64,000 nt of DNA from Ollibium composti (GTDB taxonomy: Bacteria; Pseudomonadota; Alphaproteobacteria; Rhizobiales; Rhizobiaceae): assembly GCF_004801285.1 (NCBI RefSeq), contig NZ_SSNY01000016.1:18841-82840 (forward strand), given 5' to 3'. Below are positions 58,079 to 64,000 of the stretch, in pieces. How positions within the stretch are numbered: position 1 is the stretch's first letter; each line of letters starts with the position of its first letter. A program made the translations under genes and the position numbers. Under the pieces are notes generated by a model. That model did no database searches and was not told the DNA's origin. It was given only the letters and a program-made list of their open reading frames with translations.

Positions 58079-58392
58079 CAGCACGACCTCCAGACGCCAT
58101 CGGTGAGCCAGCCGTGCCAGTGGCCGACATGATGAACGGATGGCGTCAGGGTCGGCTTGTCATGCGATCCGTTCCACTGCCACGATGGACTATCGGACGG
58201 CTTAAAGCCGTTGCCGACGAGCAGATTGGATTGGTGGCCGCAACCGCACGGGCAGACATACGACATGTATTGCTCGCCATCCTCGTCTGGGAACGGCGAG
58301 AAACTGACACTGCCGGGAATCTTGCGCTCCACCAATTCCTTCCAGCCGTCGAGATGAACGGCGGCGACCGGCTGCGTCTTGACCTCGCCCAC
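58078..58392 (-). CDS. DUF6527-family phage protein
   Basis: A 104-residue protein with a small zinc site (YVCPCGCGHQSNL near 45-57) and a Trp/His-rich C-terminal half (PSWQWNGSHDKPTLTPSVHH). DUF6527 proteins are typical of prophage lysis and tail regions and of Rhizobiales genomes; the role is not known. It sits between the endolysin and Rz genes, four bases from the endolysin stop. Confidence 0.75.
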   Translation of the reverse strand: MGEVKTQPVAAVHLDGWKELVERKIPGSVSFSPFPDEDGEQYMSYVCPCGCGHQSNLLVGNGFKPSDSPSWQWNGSHDKPTLTPSVHHVGHWHGWLTDGVWRSC

Positions 58393-58396
58393 CGCC

Positions 58397-59254
58397 TCAG
58401 CCCTCCACCGCGCCGCGTATATCCTGCACGGCGGCGATGATCTGCCGGCGCAGCAGGATCACGACGACGAGGCCGCCCAGCGACAGCCCGCCAATGGCAA
58501 GGATGGTCTGCCAGTCGGCACCGAGCAGGCCGGCCAGCCCCGCCCCGCCCGCGCCAAGGAACGACGTGATGCCGCCCCACAGGTTGGTCTTCTTCTTGAC
58601 CTCACTCTCGATCCGCTCTGGCACAACCGGAGTGTCGACCGGCACCGGCACCTGCACCTCGATCCTCGGCTGGCCCTCAGCATGGCGCTTGGCAACCTCG
58701 GCCAGCGCCGCCTTCACCTGAGACACGGAAACGCCTGCGTTCTGGCCGGCGTAATGGCCCTTGCCGTCGGGCTTCGGGATCGAGGCCCATTCCTGCGCCA
58801 GGTTGCGGATGAGCGTGTCGAGCGACAGGCGGCCGGCCAGCCATTTGTCGATCCCGCGCTGGCCGAGCAGGTAACAGGTGTCCTCATCCTGCCCGGCCGC
58901 GTCGAACAGTTCCTTGCCGGTTCGGCCAAGGTCTTCATCGATCGCTCGCCGAGTGGTGCGGATTTCCTGAAATCGTCCGACTGCCGAGCTGCGCAGCTTG
59001 CGATTGTCAGGATCCTTGAGCATTCGGCTCTGGAGCTTATCGACCTGTTCGCGCGTCATTGAAACGAGGTCGACGGTCGGCCCTTTGCCCTTGGTCACAC
59101 GGCCGTCGAGCATCATGCCGTAGCCCAGCGTCTCGTTGTAGCCGCGACCCTTGTCGGTTCCTTCGCTCTTGCCGATCAGGTCGAGCATGGGGCGGTAAAC
59201 ATAGTATTTGTCGCGCGCAGCAGCAGTCGCCGCGCCGGTGGGCACGTTCGTCAT
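58397..59254 (-). CDS. Lambda-R-type endolysin (GH104-like) with C-terminal membrane domain
   Basis: A 285-residue protein. The first 190 residues resemble the phage lambda R transglycosylase: the catalytic Glu31 in GKSEGTDKGRGYN, SSAVGRFQEI near 89-98, and NLAQEWASIPKPDGKGHYAG near 151-170. A Pro/Val/Glu linker leads to two hydrophobic segments (about 232-246 and 250-268) and a basic tail. Lambda R has no such tail; the added part may anchor the enzyme or act as a holin. It heads the lysis group. Confidence 0.8.
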   Translation of the reverse strand: MTNVPTGAATAAARDKYYVYRPMLDLIGKSEGTDKGRGYNETLGYGMMLDGRVTKGKGPTVDLVSMTREQVDKLQSRMLKDPDNRKLRSSAVGRFQEIRTTRRAIDEDLGRTGKELFDAAGQDEDTCYLLGQRGIDKWLAGRLSLDTLIRNLAQEWASIPKPDGKGHYAGQNAGVSVSQVKAALAEVAKRHAEGQPRIEVQVPVPVDTPVVPERIESEVKKKTNLWGGITSFLGAGGAGLAGLLGADWQTILAIGGLSLGGLVVVILLRRQIIAAVQDIRGAVEG

Positions 59255-59328
59255 GGTGGTGGTCCTTTTGGTTAAATTGTCGGGATTGCAGCAACCGGCC
59301 GTTGATGGCCGGATGCTACTGAGTTGCC

Positions 59329-59694
59329 ATGGTGGACAACGTCTACAAGTTCCGTCGTATCAAGCACGGCGCGCCGGCTAGGATGCGGACCCTTCCTCAG
59401 AGCTCCGGGCGTCGAGGTGCCGGGAGGCTGATTATTCCCGTCGTACTTCTTGCCGCTGGCGGTTTTGGCTACTTCGGCGATGACATTCTGCATGCAGCGC
59501 CGTCGCCCTCGAAACTGTTCGGCGTAGGCTGCGACATCAAAGGCAACATTTCGATCGATACCGGCGAGCACATCTACCATGTGCCTGGCCAAGAGCACTA
59601 CGACGATACGCGCATTCGACGGGAATACGGCGAGCGGTGGTTTTGCTCCGAGGCCGATGCTCGCGCAGCGGGATGGCGCAAGGCGAAGCGGTAG
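59329..59694 (+). CDS. Membrane protein with C-terminal sunset-like domain
   Basis: A 121-residue protein: a basic N-terminus, one span (LIIPVVLLAAGGFGYFG near 34-50) and a C-terminal motif GCDIKGNISIDTGEHIYHVPGQ, then GERWFCSEADARAAGWRKAKR. That motif is the small Cys-paired domain often fused to thermonuclease-like proteins and found alone in Rhizobiales. Function unknown. It diverges from the endolysin gene. Confidence 0.8.
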   Translation: MVDNVYKFRRIKHGAPARMRTLPQSSGRRGAGRLIIPVVLLAAGGFGYFGDDILHAAPSPSKLFGVGCDIKGNISIDTGEHIYHVPGQEHYDDTRIRREYGERWFCSEADARAAGWRKAKR

Positions 59695-59755
59695 GATTGT
59701 CAGTTCGGCAAATCGCGGCCTATCGTGATGGCGCCGGGGTCGGGAGTGGCATGCA

Positions 59756-59845
59756 ATGCGGAACTGGAGAAACGATCAGACCCTTATCGCCTTTGTCATA
59801 GCGGTGATCGGTTTAGCTTTTTGGGCTCGGTTCTACGTCCACTAG
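59756..59845 (+). CDS. Tiny single-span membrane protein
   Basis: A possible 29-residue protein: MRNWRNDQ, then one span (TLIAFVIAVIGLAFWARFYV). GGAGTGG lies upstream. Tiny proteins of this style are common in rhizobial phage regions. A terminator-like hairpin follows at 59926. Confidence 0.45.
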   Translation: MRNWRNDQTLIAFVIAVIGLAFWARFYVH

Positions 59846-59925
59846 AGCCGCTTCGGCCTTGGCGTCCGGCAAGGGCCGGCGTATGGTCGGGGTCGCTAGA
59901 ACCCCAAAGCCTCTGGCATCCCTCG

Positions 59926-59966
59926 CCCGGCCACGAGCCCCCTCTATGGCCGGGCCTTTTCTTTGT
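59926..59966 (+). terminator. Rho-independent terminator
   Basis: Perfect 9-bp arms GCCCGGCCA / TGGCCGGGC with a 13-base loop are followed by CTTTTCTTTG. Confidence 0.7.
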
Positions 59967-60055
59967 CGATTCTAAGTGAAGCAGGTAACAATACTTATGC
60001 TTGCAAAATATCGATTTGCGCGCTAACTAATTTGTCGGTCGTTGGGGTGCGATTG

Positions 60056-60199
60056 ATGTCAAATGCATTATTCCCAGCTTTGCTGGGCATTATGGCGGGT
60101 GTTGGTTTCTTGCTCGTAGAATTAGATGGCGGTTGGCTCGGCTGGTCAATCTACGCCGTAGGCTTGGGAAGCACTCTTTACTCGGTGGCCACGTCCTGA
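60056..60199 (+). CDS. Small two-span membrane protein
   Basis: A 47-residue protein, MSNALFPALLGIMAGVGFLL..., with one or two short hydrophobic segments broken by ELDGGWLGW. It lies 190 bases before an O-antigen polymerase-like gene. No family is recognised. The frame is open further upstream, but this Met is where the hydrophobic part begins. Confidence 0.45.
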   Translation: MSNALFPALLGIMAGVGFLLVELDGGWLGWSIYAVGLGSTLYSVATS

Positions 60200-60311
60200 C
60201 CGAAATGGAACCTCGTTTTCGCGATGGCTACAATCGCCATGACCGTGATCGGGATGAGAACCGCGAATGATCCATGTGGGGATGCTCCGATTTTCAGGTT
60301 TTCAGGCTGGG

Positions 60312-60339
60312 GCCACCCGGCGAGGTGGGTTGAGTTTTT
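60312..60339 (+). terminator. Possible terminator before the first polymerase-like gene
   Basis: CCACCC-GGCGA-GGTGGG is followed by TTGAGTTTTT. The stem is short. Confidence 0.4.
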
Positions 60340-60388
60340 CAGGCGATGGCGCGAAAGGGACGCGCTGGCTCAACCATAGGGGCACCAC

Positions 60389-61690
60389 ATGATAGTGCGA
60401 GATCCGTTGCGGCTATGGATAGCGAAAAATATTCACCTGTTGATGTTTTTAGGTATCTATTTCGCGACAGTAGTTGCGGGGAATCTCCTGTATGCCAGTC
60501 CTTGGGGCCACGCTATTCTAGACCGCATCAATTATCCGACAGAATTCCTTGCGTTCGATTACGTATTCACGGCGGGATTTTGGCTACTTTTGCTCTGCCC
60601 CTTCGCGATTGCTCCTCTTGTCGTGACACTAGTGAAGAGGTTCGCGGAGCGTCCGATGGCCGCGATTTCCTCCGCCCTGCCCGAGTTCCGCCGCATCGAT
60701 TACCTTGTCATTGCAGGCGCCTTATTCGTCTACCTCGCATATTCGTTTTACACGGCGGACGCAATTTCACTTATGATGAGAGGGACCGATGATGCTAGCG
60801 CCGTCAATGCGCGCTTCGAACTGCGCAGTCGCATCGGATTCCCTGCGCTGGCAATTCTTCAGTCCCTTTTGGTCTATCTGTCAATTTATGCACTCGTCCG
60901 CGCGCTGCGTTCCGGTGAATGGTTCTGGCGAGGCGCAAGTGTCGTCAGCATCGGAGGGGTGGCCACCTTCTTGCTACTGCTCAACATGAAGTGGCCCATT
61001 GTTCTATTCTTTGGATCGCTGGTCCTTGCGTTCTTCATATACGGACGAAAAACAAGGATCGTTTATGTCGTCTTTGCGATGGGGACGGCTGGTGTCGTCT
61101 TGGCCTACCTAGTGGTGTCGATGTTCATTTTCCGCACAGGCTTGGTTTCGGATGGAGAGACGCGAGCTAGTTATTTCATGAGAATTGCACAAACCTCACT
61201 GCAGTTTGCCCCCGATCTCGCGCTCGCGGCAGTGAACCGAATGGCAGTGTCATATCCCTATTATTACGAGACCTTTACTGAAGACGGGCAGGTCTGTGGG
61301 GGATTACTAGAGCAGGCTAGACGCGGTCCCGTCTGCCGACCCAGCACATACATTTACACGCGAATCTTTGGCGATGATGGATGGCGCGGAACAGGGACAT
61401 CCCCTGCCGCCGTTCATATCTCTGGATACGCAATCGGCGGCTGGCCCCTTGCATTTGTCGGTATCGTTCTTGCGTCCGTTGTGCTCGGGCTATTTGCCAG
61501 TCTGCCGATCGATAAAAGCGCAACAGTCGGGGCGACCGTGATCGTCGGAGCCTTGGCCGGATACCACTTTTCGCAGATACCCGGCGAAGGCGTTTTCATC
61601 TACGATCACGGACTGCTGTGGGCTTTCCTGATGGTTGTCGCGTATGCCTTGTGGCGATGGTCGCAGAGCAAAATCAGGTTGCCCGCATAA
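60389..61690 (+). CDS. O-antigen polymerase-like polytopic membrane protein
   Basis: A 433-residue protein with about 10-12 hydrophobic spans and one large soluble loop near 290-345 (EDGQVCGGLLEQARRGPVC, then TYIYTRIFGDDGWRGTGT), followed by HISGYAIGGWPLAFVGIVL. The layout, with a large loop in the second half, fits Wzy-type O-antigen polymerases, which share little sequence. Bases and codons are clearly AT-richer than in the chromosome. Its 3' end overlaps the minus-strand tail-like fragment by 17 bases. Confidence 0.6.
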   Translation: MIVRDPLRLWIAKNIHLLMFLGIYFATVVAGNLLYASPWGHAILDRINYPTEFLAFDYVFTAGFWLLLLCPFAIAPLVVTLVKRFAERPMAAISSALPEFRRIDYLVIAGALFVYLAYSFYTADAISLMMRGTDDASAVNARFELRSRIGFPALAILQSLLVYLSIYALVRALRSGEWFWRGASVVSIGGVATFLLLLNMKWPIVLFFGSLVLAFFIYGRKTRIVYVVFAMGTAGVVLAYLVVSMFIFRTGLVSDGETRASYFMRIAQTSLQFAPDLALAAVNRMAVSYPYYYETFTEDGQVCGGLLEQARRGPVCRPSTYIYTRIFGDDGWRGTGTSPAAVHISGYAIGGWPLAFVGIVLASVVLGLFASLPIDKSATVGATVIVGALAGYHFSQIPGEGVFIYDHGLLWAFLMVVAYALWRWSQSKIRLPA

Positions 61691-62015
61691 CATCGTTGCG
61701 GTTGTTGCCAACTACCGCGACCATCGGAACCGAAAGCAGCACGCCTGATGTTGTGCCGCCGATGCACTTGAATGAAAGCGTCAAAGTAGTCGCGCCGTCA
61801 TCGACCCGAAGCAGAACGCTCTTGGTCTTCCACACATCGGATGCTGTGATGTCTTCCGTGATCGATCCGTCGTGATCGTTATGGGTCGTCACACCATCGC
61901 TGATGTTTAACTGGATCCCAGCGGCCACTTCCAGCACCTGATAGTTGAAGCCGAACCAGACATAGCGGGCCTTTTCTTTGACCCAAATTGAGGATGCGCG
62001 ACGTCTGGCGGCGTG
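61674..62015 (-). pseudogene. C-terminal remnant of a tail-fibre/tailspike-like protein
   Basis: A 113-codon frame with no proper start, entered after a TAG at 62014-62016. It reads ...KEKARYVWFGFNYQVLEV, AAGIQLNISDGVTTHNDHDG, LLRVDDGATTLTLSFKCIGG and ends RNDVMRAT. The beta-rich, Asp/Thr/Gly-rich style fits the receptor-binding end of a phage tail protein. The N-terminal part is gone. A short separate protein starting at a GTG (61937) cannot be excluded. Confidence 0.45.
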
Positions 62016-62047
62016 CTACAACTTCCCCGGGTTTGGGTGAGGTGAAA

Positions 62048-62155
62048 ATGTTGTTCAGCATCTGGAAAGCAGCGCACTATCTGCTGTTATTTTTAATGTT
62101 CGGTTATCTGGCATTCGGCATAGGTAAACTCATCGCCCCGCTGTTCTGGCGCTAG
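62048..62155 (+). CDS. Tiny single-span membrane protein
   Basis: A possible 35-residue protein, MLFSIWKAAHYLLLFLMFGY then LAFGIGKLIAPLFWR, hydrophobic throughout with basic ends. GAGGTG lies upstream. It is in the segment leading to the second polymerase-like gene. Its size is close to that of Iap of phage D3 (about 31 residues), which blocks the host polymerase; the resemblance is in size and hydropathy only. Confidence 0.5.
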   Translation: MLFSIWKAAHYLLLFLMFGYLAFGIGKLIAPLFWR

Positions 62156-62274
62156 GGAGTCAACCACGGATTGCAGCGCATCGGCGGCCGGGTGTTTTTG
62201 GTGGCGGTCATATTGTCGGACCGGGTGTCAGCTTGTAGGTTGCGCGCACAGGAGCGCGTTTGGGTGGCTGCACT

Positions 62275-62418
62275 GTGACGATTCAGGATATCTTGGACGC
62301 GGCGCCCATCGTTTTGGTGGTCGTGGTGGTTGTTTTGCTTACGGTCTTGTTAGTGAGAAACTCACCGATTGATTTATGCATCGATAGCGCCGACTATATT
62401 TCCTACTGCTATCGCTGA
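62275..62418 (+). CDS. Small single-span membrane protein
   Basis: A 47-residue protein from a GTG: MTIQDILDAAP, a span of mostly Val and Leu (IVLVVVVVVLLTVLLV), then a polar tail with two cysteines (DLCIDSADYISYCYR). It ends 14 bases before the second polymerase-like gene and so may be cotranslated with it. No family is recognised. Confidence 0.5.
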   Translation: MTIQDILDAAPIVLVVVVVVLLTVLLVRNSPIDLCIDSADYISYCYR

Positions 62419-62432
62419 CGTGGATATTCACA

Positions 62433-63770
62433 ATGTTTCAGAGAACGATTGGCGTCTCTGCTCATACCCGTTCATCCACCAGATCAGCTGACGCCAGGAT
62501 GCTTTTGCTTCCTGTTAGCGCAGCGGCCCTGACAATCCCGCTCGCCCTGTTTCAGGTGATGGGGTACGATATCAACCCGGCCTTCCTTCTCGCTCCCATC
62601 ATCCCGTGGGCCTATCTAGCCAGTTACGAGACCCGAACGAATTTACCGTTCGCCGTGTCATGTGCGCTGGGGGTCGCATCCATACTAATCGCGAATTCCA
62701 TTGAACCGGATGATCGTTTGGTTCGAAACCTGCTATCGCTGATCCTGCTTTTGTTCCCGGCCAGTTTCTTTTTTCTAGGGCGCTACCTTGTCCAAGATAT
62801 AAAGAAGGGAGTCTTTTGGTTGGCGGTGTTCTCGGCTATTTTTGTTATACCGCTCGCGCTACGCCTCATAATAGTTGGTCAAGCAGTTCGTGCTGTGACG
62901 GTTGAAGGCTACGCATTCCTCAACGTTCAGTTTTTCGGCCTCCCTGTATTCGCGGCCTTTGGCGTCAACGCCCTAGCTCATCTGCTTTGTATTCAGACGA
63001 CCATCTTATCCGGCGCGCTTTTTTCGCCAGACACCGCACGACCGTTCCGCGCGCTATTTTTCGTGGCCATGGCATCTGCCCTCTTCCTTGTCATCGGTAG
63101 CGACGCTAGGAGCGCGGTGCTTTATCTGATCGCAATGTTCATCGGCATGGCGGCCTACGCCATCTGGAAACGACAGCACGCCAAAGCCATTTTTTTGCCT
63201 GTCGCAGCTCTCGCGGTTGCCATTCTTGCGCACGAGATGAACGACCCATCGAACACCCGCGTTGTTCAATTCTTATCAACGATATTCGACATGGTAAAAG
63301 GTAAAGGCTCTACCCCGGAAAAGCAGCGTATAGATGACATTTCCACCGGCAGACTCACTCTATGGACAGAGGCAACATCAGAAATCGTGGAAAGCCCAAT
63401 TGTCGGAACTGGTTTCTCGCAATGGGGACGCTATTCTCCAGCGCCGATCGAGGTGACGCCCAATAGCGGAACGCACATCTATTACCTAACCTACCTTTGG
63501 AAGGGCGGCCTTCTGTTCGCCATTCCGTTTACGATATTCCTCGCGGCGGCGGCGTGGAACTCCTTCCGAATAAGGCGCTGGGCTTCTTCACCAGAAGGAG
63601 CGTTTACCGGACTTGCGGTCCTTCTCTCCTTCTGCTGGCTGGCTATAACCTATGACACGCCGAACGTTCCGAGCGCTGGAGCCCTAGCGTTCTTTTTACT
63701 TGGTGCGCTTAATCCCATAGCAAATCAGTTCCCCGTCAACTCTCTGCGTTCTAGCCACGCGGCTCCGTAG
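62433..63770 (+). CDS. O-antigen ligase/polymerase family (Wzy_C) membrane protein
   Basis: A 445-residue protein with 10-12 spans and the Wzy_C hallmark in its large loop: STGRLTLWTEATSEIVESP then IVGTGFSQWGRY near 305-335, followed by SGTHIYYLTYLWKGGLLF. Family members polymerise O-antigen or capsule repeats, or ligate them to lipid A core. The N-terminus up to residue 22 is polar; MLLLPVSAAAL may be the true start. AT-richer than the chromosome. Its end overlaps a tail-like fragment on the other strand by 46 bases. Confidence 0.82.
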   Translation: MFQRTIGVSAHTRSSTRSADARMLLLPVSAAALTIPLALFQVMGYDINPAFLLAPIIPWAYLASYETRTNLPFAVSCALGVASILIANSIEPDDRLVRNLLSLILLLFPASFFFLGRYLVQDIKKGVFWLAVFSAIFVIPLALRLIIVGQAVRAVTVEGYAFLNVQFFGLPVFAAFGVNALAHLLCIQTTILSGALFSPDTARPFRALFFVAMASALFLVIGSDARSAVLYLIAMFIGMAAYAIWKRQHAKAIFLPVAALAVAILAHEMNDPSNTRVVQFLSTIFDMVKGKGSTPEKQRIDDISTGRLTLWTEATSEIVESPIVGTGFSQWGRYSPAPIEVTPNSGTHIYYLTYLWKGGLLFAIPFTIFLAAAAWNSFRIRRWASSPEGAFTGLAVLLSFCWLAITYDTPNVPSAGALAFFLLGALNPIANQFPVNSLRSSHAAP

Positions 63771-63874
63771 CGCCAGCCAGCAAGAGTGTACTTGCTACCA
63801 GCGGTGCCTACTTCGGATCCGTCAGAGCACCAGGCGATCTGGCCGAATGACGGAGAAGGCCAGCGAGAACCCAA
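63725..63874 (-). pseudogene. C-terminal end of a second tail-fibre/tailspike-like gene, cut by an IS
   Basis: Forty-nine codons in one frame read LGSRWPSPSFGQIAWCSDGS, EVGTAGSKYTLAGWRYGAAW and LERRELTGN before a TGA. The FGQ-WCSDG-GSKY-GWR pattern is one I associate with phage tail proteins of rhizobial prophages. The frame is lost at the IS boundary (63875). Its end overlaps the Wzy_C gene. Confidence 0.6.
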
Positions 63875-64000
63875 TGTGGCCTGCTGCCGGTTTCGTGGAC
63901 ACCGAGATAAGGTGTTTAACGGAACTGGAGAGTTGGAATGCAGAGAAGGAAGTTCAGCCGCGAGTTCAAGCTCGAGGCGGTGAGACTGGTGAAGGATCGG
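63875..64000 (+). mobile_element. IS3-family element, left end
   Basis: The left end appears to begin with TGTGGCCTGCTGCCGGTTTC, followed by GTGGACACC, a pattern of IS3-type termini, and leads into a transposase OrfA start at 63938. The boundary is judged from the break in the tail-like frame. The rest is outside the window. Confidence 0.6.
63938..64000 (+). CDS. IS3-family transposase OrfA, N-terminal part
   Basis: The first 21 residues, MQRRKFSREFKLEAVRLVKD and one Arg, are the standard opening of IS3-family OrfA, the helix-turn-helix DNA-binding subunit. GGAGAG precedes the start. It runs off the right edge. Confidence 0.85.
   Translation, partial: MQRRKFSREFKLEAVRLVKDR

Larger units (their letters stand above)
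56268..64000. mobile_element. Prophage remnant or integrative element, left end (continues past the window)
   Basis: Bounded on the left by a tRNA-Asp 3' fragment. It contains a phage lysis cassette, a DUF982 pseudogene, tailspike-like fragments, O-antigen polymerase-like genes and an IS3-family insertion, and is visibly AT-richer from about 60,000 on. There is no integrase, capsid or terminase in view. Since the tRNA fragment reads leftward, the intact tRNA-Asp should be at the far right end. Confidence 0.8.

Overview
The window looks like chromosome from an alphaproteobacterium of the Rhizobiales, most likely Phyllobacteriaceae (Mesorhizobium or Aminobacter type). This is inferred from several things seen together: high GC, the F1-ATPase zeta inhibitor gene, a purC-purS-purQ-purL group with the short PurL, a cysteine desulfurase-sufBCDS-sufT operon behind an Irr-type box, an alphaproteobacterial GTTC-N7-GTTC-like SOS box at recA, and many rhizobial intergenic palindromes. 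No species can be named from the sequence alone.

Layout, positions 1-56,127 (ordinary chromosome). 1-9,900: VWA/MoxR/flavin reductase group (minus), a periplasmic binding protein coupled to a P1-family peptidase, purB, a ring-cleavage-type VOC enzyme, an RBBP9-like hydrolase and an HpcH/HpaI aldolase. 9,900-18,900: ATPase zeta subunit, then purC-purS-(coiled-coil gene)-purQ ... purL-bolA, with grxD nearby; a MocR-type regulator diverges from a DUF1127 gene. 19,000-30,700: Bcr/CflA efflux, ttcA, rpsD, an ArsR-SRPBCC-GFA operon, an HxlR/oxidoreductase divergent pair, murI-TrmJ-like, icd-GST, GDPD. 30,700-36,900: alaS, recA and psuK-psuG. 37,000-46,300: sufA, then the suf operon (cysteine desulfurase, sufB, sufC, sufD, a VOC gene, sufS, sufT). 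46,400-56,100: a hydrolase, PaiB-like protein, anmK/tyrS, a large AsmA/YhdP-like protein, bcp and an M23 peptidase.

Positions 56,268-64,000 differ. They begin at a 49-bp 3' fragment of a tRNA-Asp gene (a typical integration scar) and hold prophage genes on the minus strand: a holin-like XhlA protein, a nested Rz/Rz1 spanin pair, a DUF6527 protein and a lambda-R-type endolysin with a C-terminal membrane domain. Further right, visibly AT-richer plus-strand genes follow: several tiny single-span membrane proteins and two O-antigen polymerase/ligase-like membrane proteins. Each of those two runs tail to tail into a minus-strand C-terminal fragment resembling a phage tail fibre or tailspike. The window ends inside an IS3-family element that cut the second fragment. 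The intact tRNA, the integrase and the rest of the phage would lie beyond 64,000.

The most interesting part is this right end. It reads as a prophage remnant carrying two stacked modules, each with tiny membrane peptide(s), an O-antigen polymerase and a tailspike 3' end. The arrangement recalls seroconversion by Pseudomonas phage D3, but duplicated and tied to the tailspike end. Other signals worth checking are a 144-bp MITE-like insertion inside a larger palindromic repeat, the Irr box at the suf operon, a nonsense-interrupted DUF982 gene, and candidate operators for the MocR and HxlR regulators.
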